A stretch of 64,000 bases of DNA from Colletotrichum lupini (GCF_023278565.1 NC_064676.1:1-64000); one strand, 5' to 3'; positions 45,119-57,534 are shown, numbered from the stretch's first letter. Notes: a model not told the origin generated them from the sequence alone. Made by a program: numbers and translations.

Positions 45119-47800
45119 GATTTGATTTCAATGTCCGAAAACAATAGGTATGTCGAGAACAAACAATGTACCGAGCTTACTCGTCGGGTACTCAGGGCTA
45201 TGGGAACTTTGCAAAGACAAAATGGTTTATAAACCACGAGGATTTAGTGTACAAGAGCTCATGTAACTACTCCGTAACGTAGCTTGAGCATGATGGGGGA
45301 TAGTATCCATAGTCGCAAGTTGTAACAGGGCTATGCTTGCCACTCCGCACAGTAGTGTTAAGCTGGCTGCCGAAGTTTATCCTCTTATTCAGGGGGTTGA
45401 AGATACTTCCTAAAAAGGAATAAGAACACACTCATGCGAGATGGGTGGGTGGGGTAGCCATGAGCATGCGCTATTCATTTTGAACCATGTAATATGCAGC
45501 TAACAACTCCGGTCTAGCTCCGCATGGTTCGATGAAGTAGAGAAACACAGAAACATCAACTTTCAATCTGCACCTATTGTCATCGAGACTGGTCAATGTG
45601 GTGAGTCTGATTTTCACATGACGACAAGAACCCAAAGTGGCATGCATCAATCATGTCTACCAGCCGGTTCAGAATGATCAAATCCACAGATAGGGCGCCT
45701 GGTGCATTGTTGCAGTAAGTCCAAGCTTCATTAAGCTATCAGACACTGTTTGGATACTGGGGATCTGGAGATGGGCCTCGACACGGGGGCTAGACGAAAG
45801 TGTTGGGCGACCGGTTGCCTAAAAATACGCCAGCCCATTCTCCCCGCCCGTTCCCTCGATACTGTACCGCCTCAGCCATAGAAGGAGCGACATCGTGGTT
45901 TATCATTGCAACCCAGATAAGGCATGCAGCTGAGCCAAGATTGGCGGGATTTCTTTAGTCCATTGCAACCCCAATGAAGGTGTTATATGATAGATCTCAT
46001 AGGAAGTATAAAAACTGAAAAGAGGCTCGCAAGCACCTGACCAGCAAGCAAAGGCAACATGTCGTACCAAATCCTCCTGATATCCTCTACAGCTAATTCT
46101 ATGAGGAACCATGAGAGAGAACCATTTGGAATCTTGCAACTCGTGAACCATGGCATGATAGCTGTTTCTAATCGCGTAACATCTGTCAGTTCAGGGAAAG
46201 ACCTGAATAGACCAGCAGCAGATACAAACCCTACCCTCTTTCTCTCTAGATCACATGACCAAGATAGCATCTCTGACGGTACAGTCGGCGGTCCGGTCGA
46301 TCTAGACGATGCCATCTCGAGGGCAATAGCAGTACCGTAGCCATGCGGCGCCAGTTCAGCTGCCTAGGTGTCAGCTCTAGGCCTATGGTTCTCCATCACC
46401 AACTCATGGACTGGATGCCTTGTACAGTGTCGAATATCACGGATGGAATTATGAGGTAACTGCTTTAACAGAGCAACTTCCAATAAAATCCGATTTACTG
46501 AGAGCCGTAACCTTGCTTCTTCGGCCTCTTGGCTGCTTTCGTGGCTCACTTTATCACTACCCTTGGTCTAGGTGAAATTGCTTCAGTTTTTCTTGCAAGT
46601 TGACTACAATATTCCATGCTTCCAGTGCACCTCAGTTCATAATACTTTGGACTAATAATTGATCTTACGGTAACAGTCAAGCAGTGATTAATATCATTTT
46701 TACTACATCACGGCACCTGCCATTGGCCTATATGAGATGATTCACGGAATTTCAGTTTGGATGGATGCCGACTCTGGCTTGGTGAATCGCCACGTCCGTT
46801 GTTCTCTGGTCTTTCTATGCATGTGAGCCCTACGAAGCTGGTTAGATGCTAGCAGACGCTATATCAGGACTGGGACTAAACATATCACCCTGATCCTCAT
46901 CGCATACATTCTGCTTGTAACTTGTAAATTAGGTTTGTAGAAGCCTCTGGCCCTCTACTGGTGCATCTTGGGCCGGAGTTGACTTTCTTCAGTCTGCGTC
47001 CCATCTCAATGTTATGACCTCAGCAGTTTTGTTCCTGAGTATCAACGTATGTGATGCCACAGGGGTTCCTTCTGTTCCAGGGCTGGGGCAGATCACTTTT
47101 TTCCTCGCTATCTGAACCTGAGCCGGTCCGATTTCGTTTGTAACATGTTTTCTGTCCTGTGGAGGGTCGTTCTGAGGGCCCCTATCTGCATGCCAACAGC
47201 GTTGCCAGAAAAGCTGGGTCCATGAACTATACCCGAGTCTTGGCTTTTTGAGTATTGTGCTCCCGTCGCGGTTCTTTGAAACAAAAGAACTTCCAAGGGC
47301 CCATCAATGACTGGGATATGGTCAAGGTCCTCAACTCGGCTGGCACAGTGCAGAGTGTCAAAAATACTTGATGATAGCACCTCTGTCGCTAGTAATGAGA
47401 ATGTTTTGGCTTCTTGTTGTTGAGTAGCGTCAATGTCACGTATGATTCTTACAGTCTGGCTGGGGTAATACCTCACGACGGACTTTTCTGCGCCGCAACC
47501 GGCCTGCGTTGACGGAGGGGCAGCCCGGCCGTTCCGAGACGAGGATATTGCTCTTGCGTCCAATATGTGGCAGGGCGGGAATCGGGCTGGCCTTCACATT
47601 CGAGGTGACGGATGCCATAATTTCAACCGTCTTCGAAGGTCCAACGGCTCTTGAAACTGCTTCATCTCGGGCAAGGGAAGTGTGACAGAATAGCTGTTTT
47701 AATGTCAATAGGATTGGCTGATATGCTTTAACAAGTGATCAAAATTGTCCATTTTGGGTATTATTCAATAGGGGCCAAGAGACCACACACATCCCAGTTT
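45119..47800. other. Gene-poor 2.7 kb stretch at the accessory/core boundary
   Basis: No gene could be supported. Minus-strand frames at 45903-46549 (three pieces of 61 to 110 codons in different frames) and at 47108-47563 (151 codons, from TTG) look slightly protein-like but lack motifs, and could be fragments of decayed genes. The right edge abuts the SSF1 gene. Confidence 0.45.
45903..46549 (-). pseudogene. Possible decayed gene, family unknown
   Basis: Adjacent minus-strand frames (46364-46549, 45983-46315, 45903-46151) follow one another with a stop near 46364 and a frame shift near 46130, each with fairly normal amino-acid composition and a hydrophobic patch near the end. Read together they could be one gene broken by mutations. 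No homologous family was recognised, so it may equally be chance. Confidence 0.2.
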
Positions 47801-49175
47801 TCAGCCTTTGGTAATCTCGTCTTCCTCGTCCTCCCATTCGCCCGTATCCTCCATGGCCTCATTGACCTGGTATTCGGCATCCCCAGCCAGACCCTCACTG
47901 TCAAATTCGTCGTCATAGTCCATGTCCACGTCACTGTCATCAGCCTCCTTGCCCTTTCCGGCATTGGCTTTCCGCTTCTTTTCGACGTTCTCCTTTTGTT
48001 GTTTCCGCCTGGCCTCCTTCTCCTTCTGTCTCTGCTCCCAGCGCTTCTCCAACTCCTTTACCTCCTCCTTGGACTTGTGGACATACTCGTGCCACATAAC
48101 CTTTCCAGAGCACAAGCCTTCCTCAACCTTGGTCAGACGCAGGCGCATACGAGGACCTAACTCGACGAGCTTGACCGCACGCTTTTCAACGGCATCATCC
48201 TCATCGGCCATATCGTCGTCGACCGGGGCAGCGCTCTTCCTTATCTTCTGAGCCTTCTGTTCCTTGACCTCGACTTCGGCATCACTGTCGAGCTCGCTTC
48301 CGCTGGTTGCATCGGTGAGATATCCGTCCCCGTTCTCTCCACCCTGAAGAAAGTCGGCGATATCTTCCAGCTTTCCAAGATTCGGCACACCCCCCTTTCC
48401 GTTTGTCTTTGAAGCCAACAGCTTCTCTGCCTTTTCGAGCCTTCGGAGTGGCCTTGAGATTCCTGTCGACCGTGTGGTAATGGCGTAGTGCCGCATGTTG
48501 ATAATAAAGGATCCCTCGTTCTCGGGGTCCTTTTCGCGGTTAAGCAGTAACGTGCGCTTAATCTTGCTTAGGGGCGTCGCATTCGGGTTCAGCGGAGGGA
48601 AGACACTGGACCAGACGGAGGTCACCAAGGACTCGAGATGTTTGGGCACCTTGGATGTTGCGTCGGCATCGGGGGTATGGAAGTTGTTCATGACGAGCTG
48701 GGATGGGTTAGCAAAATTCGAGCAAATAGGGCAATTGATGTCGTACCAATGGCGGAGCAATCTGCTCTTTTCCGCTGCCCTTGGGGCGTCTCTGGGACTT
48801 CTGTACATCCTTGCACAGAGAGTATTTCTCAACTCGGAAGTTCAGTGTAGGGCCTCGAGGTGTGAGTGCCACGCGCAAGTTGGTATTGCCGCTCTCTGAT
48901 CGCGAAAAGAGCATCAGGTGAGTGACGCCGAGGGGGCCGGTCATGACAACGTAGTCCTTCAATCGGTTTGCTCTTCTCTCCTTCATTCGACTGGCAGTCC
49001 CCGGCTCCATGACCTTTCGGAAATCGGCAGCAAGTTGGCTCACGCTGGAGCCAACCTCACCCGCGCCGATGCGGATGACCATGCTCTTGGGATCCTTTGC
49101 GCCATTGTTCTCGCCGGCGGTGACAGGATTGCTGGCACCGAGGTGCGTCCTCTTCTTGACTCTCTTGCGCGCCAT
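47801..49175 (-). CDS. SSF1: Ribosome biogenesis protein SSF1/Peter Pan (Brix domain)
   Basis: Two exons on the minus strand, 48747-49175 and 47801-48697, giving 441 residues. The N-terminus MARKRVKKRTH is basic; a Brix domain follows, with DYVVMTGPLGVTHLMLFS and the APPLLVMNNF segment joined across the single 49 bp intron, then IINMRHYAI and RMRLRLTKVEEGL near its end. The C-terminal 120 residues are a charged lysine/glutamate coiled coil ending in an acidic tail. SSF1 acts in the nucleolus in early assembly of the large (60S) ribosomal subunit, binding 27S pre-rRNA. It diverges from RRP3 over only 336 bp. Confidence 0.95.
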
Positions 49176-49511
49176 CTTTTGATGGGTTCGGGGTGGTAAT
49201 TGGCTTGGGGTAAGAAAACCTTGACGTCGATGAGTTGTCGAGGATCCAGAATCCGCAATTCGAAAAGCAACTGGGCCTGGGGCGGACCTGGATGCTTTGG
49301 TTGTCTGCAGGAAATTTTTTGGCGGGGCCAGGTCGATAAGAACCAAAAAAACAGCCTTCACGTGCTGATAACACTCAGGTCTCCACTAAAAACTTTCCCA
49401 GAGCGTGGGATGTCATCAGGTCGCGCCAACTGCTAAACTTTTTGCACCGAAGCCTTCGACAATCGCTTCCCTCTTTGCGCCACACCGCACAGCGAGCTGT
49501 CGACGACAAAG
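49176..49511. promoter_or_regulatory. Shared promoter of SSF1 and RRP3
   Basis: This 336 bp interval drives two ribosome-biogenesis genes in opposite directions. It contains CGATGAG (49228-49234), similar to the PAC element, GAAATTTTTT (49311-49320), similar to the RRPE element, and a CACGTG E-box (49359-49364). PAC and RRPE pairs are the hallmark of ribosome-biogenesis promoters in yeasts. The matches are short, so their function here is inference. Confidence 0.5.
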
Positions 49512-51506
49512 ATGCCTTCCTCGACGACAAAAAAGGCGGCATCGAAGGCGAAGATGCCTTCCTCCAAGCGACAAAAGGTGGCGCAAACGAGCTCGTCTTC
49601 CAAAGTGTCTCGCAAAGTCGAGGCGGAAGCTTCTCCATCCCCACCAACCGAATCTGAAGCCGAATCTGATTCCGAAGACAATATCGCAGCCGATGCCGAT
49701 TCCGATGTCGAGATCAATGCTGACGTTACTGCCGATGCCACTGAGGAAGTGACCAAGAGCTTCAAGGAGCTGGTAAATTGCAACCAAGACCCCTCCTTTG
49801 GCCCGTGATGGTCTCTAATGTCAATGTTCCAGGGTGTCGTCGAGTCCCTATGCGAAGCATGCGAATCTCTCGGATACAAGAAGCCCACACCTATTCAGGC
49901 TCAGTCAATCCCTCACGCCCTTGCGAATCGCGATATCATTGGTCTGGCCGAGACAGGTTCAGGAAAAACGGCGGCTGTCAGTAGACCCTTTCTTCCTTCC
50001 ATACACACCTTCAGCCCACCTCGGAACCGTACCATGAAAGCCAGATAGGGTCGAGACGAACATGTAGGCTTGGTCAAGTGTCCAAGACTCTTGTGCGATT
50101 GTAATGTGGAAATCCGATCGTCATCGACTTTCACAGATCCCCTGCCGTTTTCCTCTACCCGTCACGACTGTACGGACTACAAGGCTACCCAATGCGGCCG
50201 CTAACTACCATTCACAGTTCGCACTCCCCGTTATTCAAGCACTCTTGGAGAAACCTCAACCGTTCTTTGGACTTGTTCTCGCGCCCACAAGAGAGTTGGC
50301 GGCACAGATTGGTGCACAGTTCGAGGCACTTGGTAGCCTGATCAACTTGCGATGCGCCGTAATTGTCGGCGGTCTCGACTTCGTTGAGTCTACCGCCTCA
50401 TAGATCTCCCCGCCGCAGAGAATGCTAACAGCTCGGACAACAGGTCTCTCAGGCTATTGCTCTCGGCAAGCGCCCCCATATTCTTGTCGCTACACCCGGA
50501 CGTCTAGTTGATCACCTCGAGAAGACTAAGGGTTTCTCCTTGCGCTCGCTGAAGTACTTGGTGATGGACGAAGCCGATAGACTGCTTGACATGGATTTCG
50601 GCCCAGCCATCACCTCTCTCCTCAAGTTTCTCCCCCGCGAACGCCGAACTTTCCTCTTCTCCGCTACGATGAGCACAAAGATCGAGAGTCTGTCCCGGGC
50701 CAGTTTGAGAGACCCAGTCCGCGTCAGCATCAGCTCCAACAAATACCAGACGGTCAAGGGGTTGATCCAGCACTACTGCTTTGTTCCTCATACGCAAAAG
50801 GATACCTACCTGATTTATCTTGGTAACGAGTTCGCCGGCAAGCGCATCATCATCTTCGCCCGCACTGTTGCGGAGGTGCAACGGTTGTCGATCCTGCTGC
50901 GTGCGTTAGGATTCTCCGCCATCCCTCTGCATGGACAGCTCAACCAGACTGCTCGTCTTGGTGCGCTTTCCAGGTTCCGTGAAGGAACTCGCCAGATTTT
51001 GGTCGCCACCGTGAGTCTATGACATATACCACGCTATCTCTCTCTTTGGCGAAGCTAATTAGTACCAGGATGTCGCTGCCAGAGGTCTCGATATTCCGCT
51101 CGTCGACGTTGTCATAAATCACGACTTGCCGCAGGACAGCAAGACCATGTATGTCGTACCCGCAAGCAAACAGTTCACCGTAGCTAACCACATCAGGATT
51201 CATCGAATCGGTCGTACCGCTCGTGCCGGAAAGTCAGGCATTGCCATCAGTCTAGTCACACAATACGACCTCGAAATTTACCTGCGAATCGAGGCCGCCC
51301 TCGGCAAGAAGCTGACCGAGTACCCCACGCAAAAGGACGAGGTCATGGTCTTCCAGAGTCGCGTTGAGGAGGCACAAAGACACGCCAGAATGGAGATGAA
51401 GAATCTGATGGAGAACCAAGGCAAGAAGGGCTCGACTCTCAAGGGTGGGAAGAAAGGCAAGGGCAACAAGAGGCGTCACGACGACATGGACGCTGAGGAG
51501 GGCTAA
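49512..51506 (+). CDS. RRP3: ATP-dependent RNA helicase RRP3 (DEAD box)
   Basis: Six exons: 49512-49772, 49833-49976, 50218-50382, 50444-51010, 51069-51148, 51197-51506, giving 508 residues. After a serine/acidic N-terminus, all helicase motifs are present: Q motif KKPTPIQAQ, motif I AETGSGKT (126-133), PTRELA, TPGR, DEAD (232-235), SAT, the ARGLDIP of motif V and [10 protein letters not shown] of motif VI. The C-terminus is a lysine-rich tail. RRP3/DDX47 unwinds RNA in the nucleolus for early 18S rRNA maturation. Intron 2 is long (241 bp); intron 3 has donor GTTGAG; intron 5 (51149-51196, 48 bp) is stop-free and in frame, and its retention would insert 16 residues before motif VI. Confidence 0.95.
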
Positions 51507-51978
51507 TAATTTGATACCTATCTTTTTCCCCCGGGGAGTTTCTGGTGTTTCTAGTGTGTCTGAGATCGTGAGACAGCTTTCATCACTGTTGAAGATTGAA
51601 CAAAGCTTGGGTTGGCAGAGGGTTGCAGATGCCTTCCGTTTTTATTCAGGTCAAGCATGCCGTTGAGATGGAGGCGGATTAAAAGTGATTTGAACGTGAA
51701 TTCCTGTTATCAGGATTTCACGTCATGTTGTCTCTGCTAGCTGCGGCAGGCGGAGTTGAAGAGAACGACTGACCAGTACTTTTGAGAATAAGTGAATTAA
51801 GTAGTGTAGTAAAACAGTCGTCTATCCTTCAGACTCGTTGCAACATCAAACTCCTGTCCTGAAAACAACGCCAATCCCGACAGAAAACGAAAGAAAGGTC
51901 CAACATGGGTATATGCCGAGAAACAAGCGCAACCTCCAGCGCAGACAACTCCCCAGAGAATTGGTACAAAGCAGTCAA
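51507..51978. other. Gene-free interval (472 bp)
   Basis: 3' regions of the convergent helicase and kinesin genes; nothing else was recognised. Confidence 0.6.
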
Positions 51979-54529
51979 TCAGAATTCATCGTCGGCAACC
52001 GTCTCCCATCGCTTCGTCGCGAGCTTCCGCATCTTCTTGGGACTCCCCGAGCTGCCACCAGTACTTTCGTTGCTAACGCGTAGTTGCTCCATCTTGCGAC
52101 CGAGGTTGCTCACACCAGTGGCGCCGCCTTTGCGGACACCAAAGTCTTCGCGTTCTTGGAGCGGCTTCCGCTTGCTCGGGCTTCTTTGCGCGAGCTCCCG
52201 CTTCAGGATCTCGTTCTCGCGTCGAAGTCTTTCGTTCTCGTCTTCAAGGTCCTCGACGAGTAAATTCTCTTTGTCCTCGCCGGCCTCGTCGTCGATTGTT
52301 AGGCCAAGCCCCTTTTCGAAAAGCTCCATCTTACGATCCCAGTGCTCCTCGCCCTTCTCTTGCTCTGCAGCAAGAGTTGCTTTCCAGCGGGCCAGCTCTA
52401 ACTCGAAGCGAGCGTCAAACTCAGCCATGCAATCCTCACGTACTGTCTGCTCTAGCTCCAGCAGTCTGTCTTCCATGCTGAGCAGATGTGCTTCAGCGGT
52501 AACTCTCATCTCGCGTTCGTCGTCTAGCTCGACGTGAAGGTTGGTTATCTCTTCCTGCATACGAGCAATTTCCAGCGCCGCATGCTCCATGAGCACTCTG
52601 TCTCCGTTATCTGAATTTGGAGAGAAGTTGCGATGGCCAGACGATCCATGGCCAAAGTATCCTCGGCGCTGTGGAGGCAAATCAGGGGATCTCATTCCTG
52701 ACGGCGGGTGCGCTGATGAGGGTGTATCGGCCAGAATAGTCGATGTAATGCTGGGAATCCGAGGAATCGTTACTTCCCTAGCGAGGGCGCTATATCTGAG
52801 AATCTGCGAGGTCGCATTCGCGTCGCCGTGTGCATCGGCAGTGACGATCATAATGCCTCGCTGGGCATTCCGACGAGGCACAACACCCGCAGATGATGAA
52901 GACGACGCCGAGAAGGAGTTTGAGAATAGAAGCTCAGTCATCTTGCATTGCCGGAATGGCATGACAGTAGGCTATGTTGTTTCACGTTAGATTTGTCCTG
53001 GTTGATGGTCTCCATCCGACTTGACGTACCTTGCTGCTGTTGCCCATACCGCTTTGTGCCTGGAGACACTGACCGAGATACATCAAACTCTCGTTGATCT
53101 TGCCGGCTTCGGCGAGAGTTGCGCCTTGCGTCTTGGCATCTCGGGCACGCTCGGAGCCAGCCAAGTCAACAATAGTCAGAGTATTGCCGGTCCAAGATCG
53201 GTAGCGCCCTGCTCTGGATCTTTTCTTCACCTCAACACAGAAGAACCCGTGGCTGCGTGAGGAGACACTATTGCTGCCAGTTCCAGCAACCTGACGCTCA
53301 TGTAAACCTGCCTCCAATACCATGATAGCTTCTCTCATGGTCGTACACGCAATCTTCTTCAGTCCAGCCACAACCTTCCTATCGGAGGACTGCTCGGTTG
53401 ATTTGAAGAGTAGAGGCCGACGCCGGTACTCTTTTGTAGCGTTGGATTTGATGGGCGGGGTTAGAAGATCGTAAATTTTGTCATTATAGACCTCGTACAT
53501 GGACAAAACAACGGCATAGTCTGAATCGGGGTCCGAAGACACGTTGACGGAGCTAATGTCAGGAGCTGAGGGAAGAGCTGAGGGTCGCTGCAGGGCGCGT
53601 CGAGGGGTTGGAGGAGGACCGTGTTCACCCTTCACTAGTTGTTTAGCTGTGTTCTTTACTTTGGATGCTGTAGTCACAGCCATGAAGTGCTTTTCAGCGA
53701 CGTCTTCATGAATCTTGAAATCTTCCCGCACTGGCGTGGAAAAGCGATCGCGAGGCTTGCCCCTTGGATGGTCTGGTGTCGGCGGCACAAGACGCACGCC
53801 TGTCAACTCGACTGGCTGCTGGAATCGCTTTTGCCTCTCGTTGTGTGCGAAAGGCTGAAAGGGAAATTCGACGAAATGAACAGGGGGTCCTACAAGCATC
53901 GGTGTTCCCGCCCTCGAACCTCCCCCGCGGGATGAGCCAAAGTCTGCGAAGACGGTCTCGAGGAAACACGGTGCGGATATAATGGTGGCATCCGAGGCAT
54001 CTGAGGACTGGAGAGAGCTCTCCAAAGTCGGCGAGTCGTACATGTTGGAGCCAATTGATCTGAAGACGACGTCGAGCGCAAGTTGTGTCATGCCTCGTGT
54101 TGAGCGTGAGCCAAGAATAGTGTGCGACTATACAATTTATTAGAACGAGTAAGCCAAGATGGGTTACCGAATACAGCTCGAGACTACCTTTCCTGATCCA
54201 GTGACGCCCAGAGTAGCGATCAGAGCATCGGTACCATGTCCACCATGAGGAGCCAGGACACCCTCAACAAGTGAGGCGACTCCTGTGCAGTGGAAAACAT
54301 CGAGCTGAGAGGCCTCTTCTTCGAAGACTCTGGTGAAGGCAAACTTTTCTGTCGATCGCTTGCGGTCGTTGGGAGGGTTCAGTGTAATATGGGTTGGATG
54401 CGAGCCCTCGTGGGACTCTTCGACATCGACGAATCTGTCGGACGAAGCTGCGCCAGCCGGGGGCGGTCTCAAGCGCAGATATACCTGGAAGAGGTTTGCC
54501 GACGACTTCTGCGGTAATGCGGAATCCAT
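51979..54529 (-). CDS. Kinesin motor protein with large insertion
   Basis: Three exons on the minus strand: 54188-54529, 53030-54127 and 51979-52971, giving 810 residues. The motor domain is N-terminal: P-loop GVTGSGKSHT around residues 108-117, switch I NSVSSRSH (400-407) and switch II DLAGSER (435-441). MYEVYNDKIYDLL, usually found some 55 residues after the P-loop, begins only near 324, so about 150 residues, proline- and serine-rich, are inserted. After the motor come about 100 residues of linker, a coiled coil (roughly 590-740) and a basic tail. The insertion inside the motor recalls kinesin-6-like proteins, but subfamily assignment is tentative. Convergent with RRP3. Confidence 0.92.
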
Positions 54530-57465
54530 CTTTCGCTATGTTGTTAAAGTTCCTCCGGTGAGGATTGAGTAGATTGGTGATGTCTCTGCTCGGAGACACG
54601 CGATTGTCGTGTGATTGATGCTCTTCGTCGAGGTTGAATATCTAAAGCTGGGTCGTCTGGGTCGCGAATGATGCCGATGGGACAAAGAGACACAATCCTT
54701 GTTTACTGCGATGACCGGGCAACGAGATAAGATAAGCGAGGTCGAGTCGCCCGATTAGATAAGCCGTGAGAATAGGGACGTGCACGTTGATGTCCCTGGC
54801 CCCCTGGCAGAAATCTGATCTCACCCCCACCAACTTTTTTTTTGCACGGTGCTCCCCGCTGAGACAAAGTCCCCAGTGGGGCCCGGCTACAGGTACGTAC
54901 TGCATGTAGGCGCCGGGTCCGACCGATGGTGGGAGGACCTTGAGCTGGGAATTCACAGGTCCAGTCCAACTTCACGTCTCGTTTTGCTCACTTGGCTTAG
55001 TCGGTAATTATGGCGAGGCGCCCTTTCTGGAAGCTATCCGTTGTCAAGACTCAACAGCGGCACTGCACTAAGTACATACGGCCCGACTTGTCAGACAATT
55101 TTGTGTCTTTGTTCCTGAATGTGGCAGCATTACCTATCCCTCGGTCATTGGCTTTGAGTCAGACCATTAAAGTGTGTAGTCACCACAGGGGCGATCATTA
55201 GGTAGATTGACTGGTCAAGCCTAGGCAGAAAACATAGACCAAGTCTCTCACTGGAGTTGTTGTAGGCATGAGAAGAGCTACCCATGCCCGCTATGGCAGC
55301 TCTCTATTCCTTATACAGAGCTCTGTGTTCTTGCATGTAATAGCCCCTCGATCAAAGTTTTACTCAGGCTCGTAGGTCAAATACTTGAGGAGGGATGCAC
55401 AGGCATCATCCGGCTCGTCAACCCCTCATTTCCCGTCAGTGAGTCATGGACGACAAGAAAGTCAGACAACGCGGACCAGTGCCGTCCAAGGCTGATCCCA
55501 ATTCCTCCCGCATGACTGGTTGGAAAATTTGAACATGAAGCACTGGGCCCTTTGGGTGGATTGTGGTTGGATTAAGTTGAAAAAAATTTACGAATACACT
55601 ACGGGCAGCACCGAACCTCCGAGGAGCCTTGAGCCCGCCTAGGCCGGAGCTCGAATACCTACCCTTTTTTCCTACGGGTTATTCCCAATCTGCTGGTTAC
55701 CACACCTGAATCTGGATGACCCCTCCGAAAGCTACGTATCTGAGAAGGACACTTGACCTTGAGTCTTCCACTGTAAGGTCCTTGCAAGATATGCATCGGA
55801 GAGTAAAGCGTACCTACGCTTCCCACAGATAGGAAGGAGTCAACAGGTGACTCAACAATTCTCAAACAGAGCAACTGATGTCCAATGACTCTTTTGGATG
55901 ACTGAAGTTACGGTGTGCTCAAGTGGCTGTTGGTCTTGAGACGTAGACTGATGAGTTGGCCCCTCGACTGCCCCTCGGTGATGCGCCTCGAACAGACGAC
56001 CTTGCGAGCCGAGGCGAATCAGGAGACCGCCTACCTAATACGCATGCTGGAAGCCAGATGCCTGTGCAGGCAAGCGGTGGGCCGTACCCCGAGCTAATAG
56101 GGATGCTTTGTACGGATACAGATGCATTGGGTGATGGGAAACTGCAAAGTACAGATATGGCCAGTACCTACGGATACACTATGGAGTAGTGAGTGGGGTT
56201 ACGTGAGAGGAATTTGCTTGGTGCTTGTCAAGGCTCAAGAGGCAGAACTCAGGAGTCAGGAGCTTGACCCTGTGGAGACCGCAATGCACAATCTTGAGGC
56301 CACAGCTGCGCCTCTCCCCATCTTCGAGTAGTAGCCTATGGGTTGCTCCCAGTTGGCACCTGGATTTGCCGCTGTTCATGGATGAAGCGTCAACGCTGCG
56401 TTGCGGTGTACGATGGATGGTGACCACCTCCCTATTCCGCTATGGTCAACCATTTGGATCAGCAAAACTACGACAAACAACTCTCGATACTGAGAAGAGC
56501 CTACGCAGTCACGGCAGTGTGTACGCCCAAGAGGTGTTCGGCGGGTCATGAGGGAAGGATTAGATATTGGATCTGCCACAATGGAGGAAGGATCAGCTTG
56601 TCCCCCCTCCCCCTCGATCTGGACCAGCCTGACGGGTGACGACAGATGGAGGGGTCAAAATCCATTACGGAGTGTGTGCCTGGAAGAAGAGCTTGGAATA
56701 GGTAGACGGGACAGTGAGGTGACACAGGTCGAGGGAGGGGCAGAAATGGTTTAATGAGGTCGACGTTGCTGCCACGGTTGCGTGCTGTGCTGTGCGTGCT
56801 GCCGCCTGCGAAAGGCACCTACCAGGTTCGAGGCGAAGAGGGGCGCGGTTGACTTGCAGTTGCTAACCTTTCCACACAGGGTCCTTTCCTCCACATTTTA
56901 CTGACTTTATCCACTAAATGACGCCGTATCTCCAGCGGATTCTCAGCGCCTGCAGGGCAATTGTAGGAGCACCGGGGGGGGAGCAGACCGCGAAAAGGCG
57001 GTGACGGCGCGCCGGATGAGGGATAGCGCCGTCTCGCTACCCACTCTCAGCGAACCAGAGTACCAGGCCATGGCAGCAGTGGGCAGGCACGCAGGGCCGC
57101 AGATTCCCACACCTTGAGACCCCACCAAAACGGGAGACTTTCAACATGGAGAAGGAGGCACGGAGGAAAAAGTTTGGGCGACAAACGGCAACAGCCAGTA
57201 GGTACGTATCCCACACTACGTACCTACAGCGTAGCAGCCCACCAAAAAAAAAAAAAAAAAAGTTCGATTGGGTGCTCCACACCCAAGGACGGGGCGACTG
57301 GGGGAGCCATATTATTTTCGGAATCCCGGTGCCTCTCGTCCTCTTCCCTCTTTTTTTCCTCTCTTCCATCTCAACCATCAAAACCAATTTAACCCCACGA
57401 GACAACGAAGTCGCCCTACAACCTTGAAAAGGATCTAGAAACAAACACAAACTTTGTCGAGAATC
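54530..57465. other. Long intergenic region
   Basis: About 2.9 kb without a supportable gene, unusually long for the core part of the window. Small frames overlap on both strands without motifs. A run of 18 A residues lies at 57244-57261 and a C/T-rich tract at about 57340-57385, after which the presumed leader of the next gene begins. Confidence 0.5.
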
Positions 57466-57492
57466 ATGTCCGCCGCTTTCGCTGAGCTGTAA
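57466..57492 (+). CDS. Upstream ORF of 8 codons in the presumed leader
   Basis: ATG at 57466 with A at -3 (good initiation context) opens a frame encoding MSAAFAEL and then TAA at 57490-57492. It lies about 480 bp before the main start at 57972, just after the C/T-rich tract that usually marks transcription starts. Translation of such a short uORF would reduce initiation downstream. A splice donor GTAAAC overlaps its stop, so it could instead be a short first exon. Confidence 0.35.
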   Translation: MSAAFAEL

Positions 57493-57498
57493 ACGCCC

Positions 57499-57534
57499 AC
57501 TGCGGAGGTGCCCCTGCGCAGGCACCTCTGCAGT
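57499..57534 (+). promoter_or_regulatory. Leader hairpin, 14 bp stem
   Basis: Bases 57499-57512 pair with 57521-57534: 13 Watson-Crick pairs plus one G-U pair (57504/57529) around an 8-base loop. The stem is GC-rich (arms centred on GAGGTGCC and GGCACCTC) and starts seven bases after the uORF stop. In RNA this would be a very stable hairpin able to slow scanning ribosomes. Confidence 0.45.

Noticed and set aside
47108..47563. 151-codon minus-strand frame next to SSF1
   Set aside because: Starts with TTG, overlaps another frame, and no homology was recognised; kept only as a note in the gene-poor stretch.
48708..49361. Longer N-terminus for SSF1
   Set aside because: The extension crosses the shared promoter and the conserved protein begins at the ATG at 49175 (MARKR).
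57146..57427. 93-codon frame containing the 18-A run
   Set aside because: The lysine stretch derives from the poly-A tract and the rest has no protein-like pattern.
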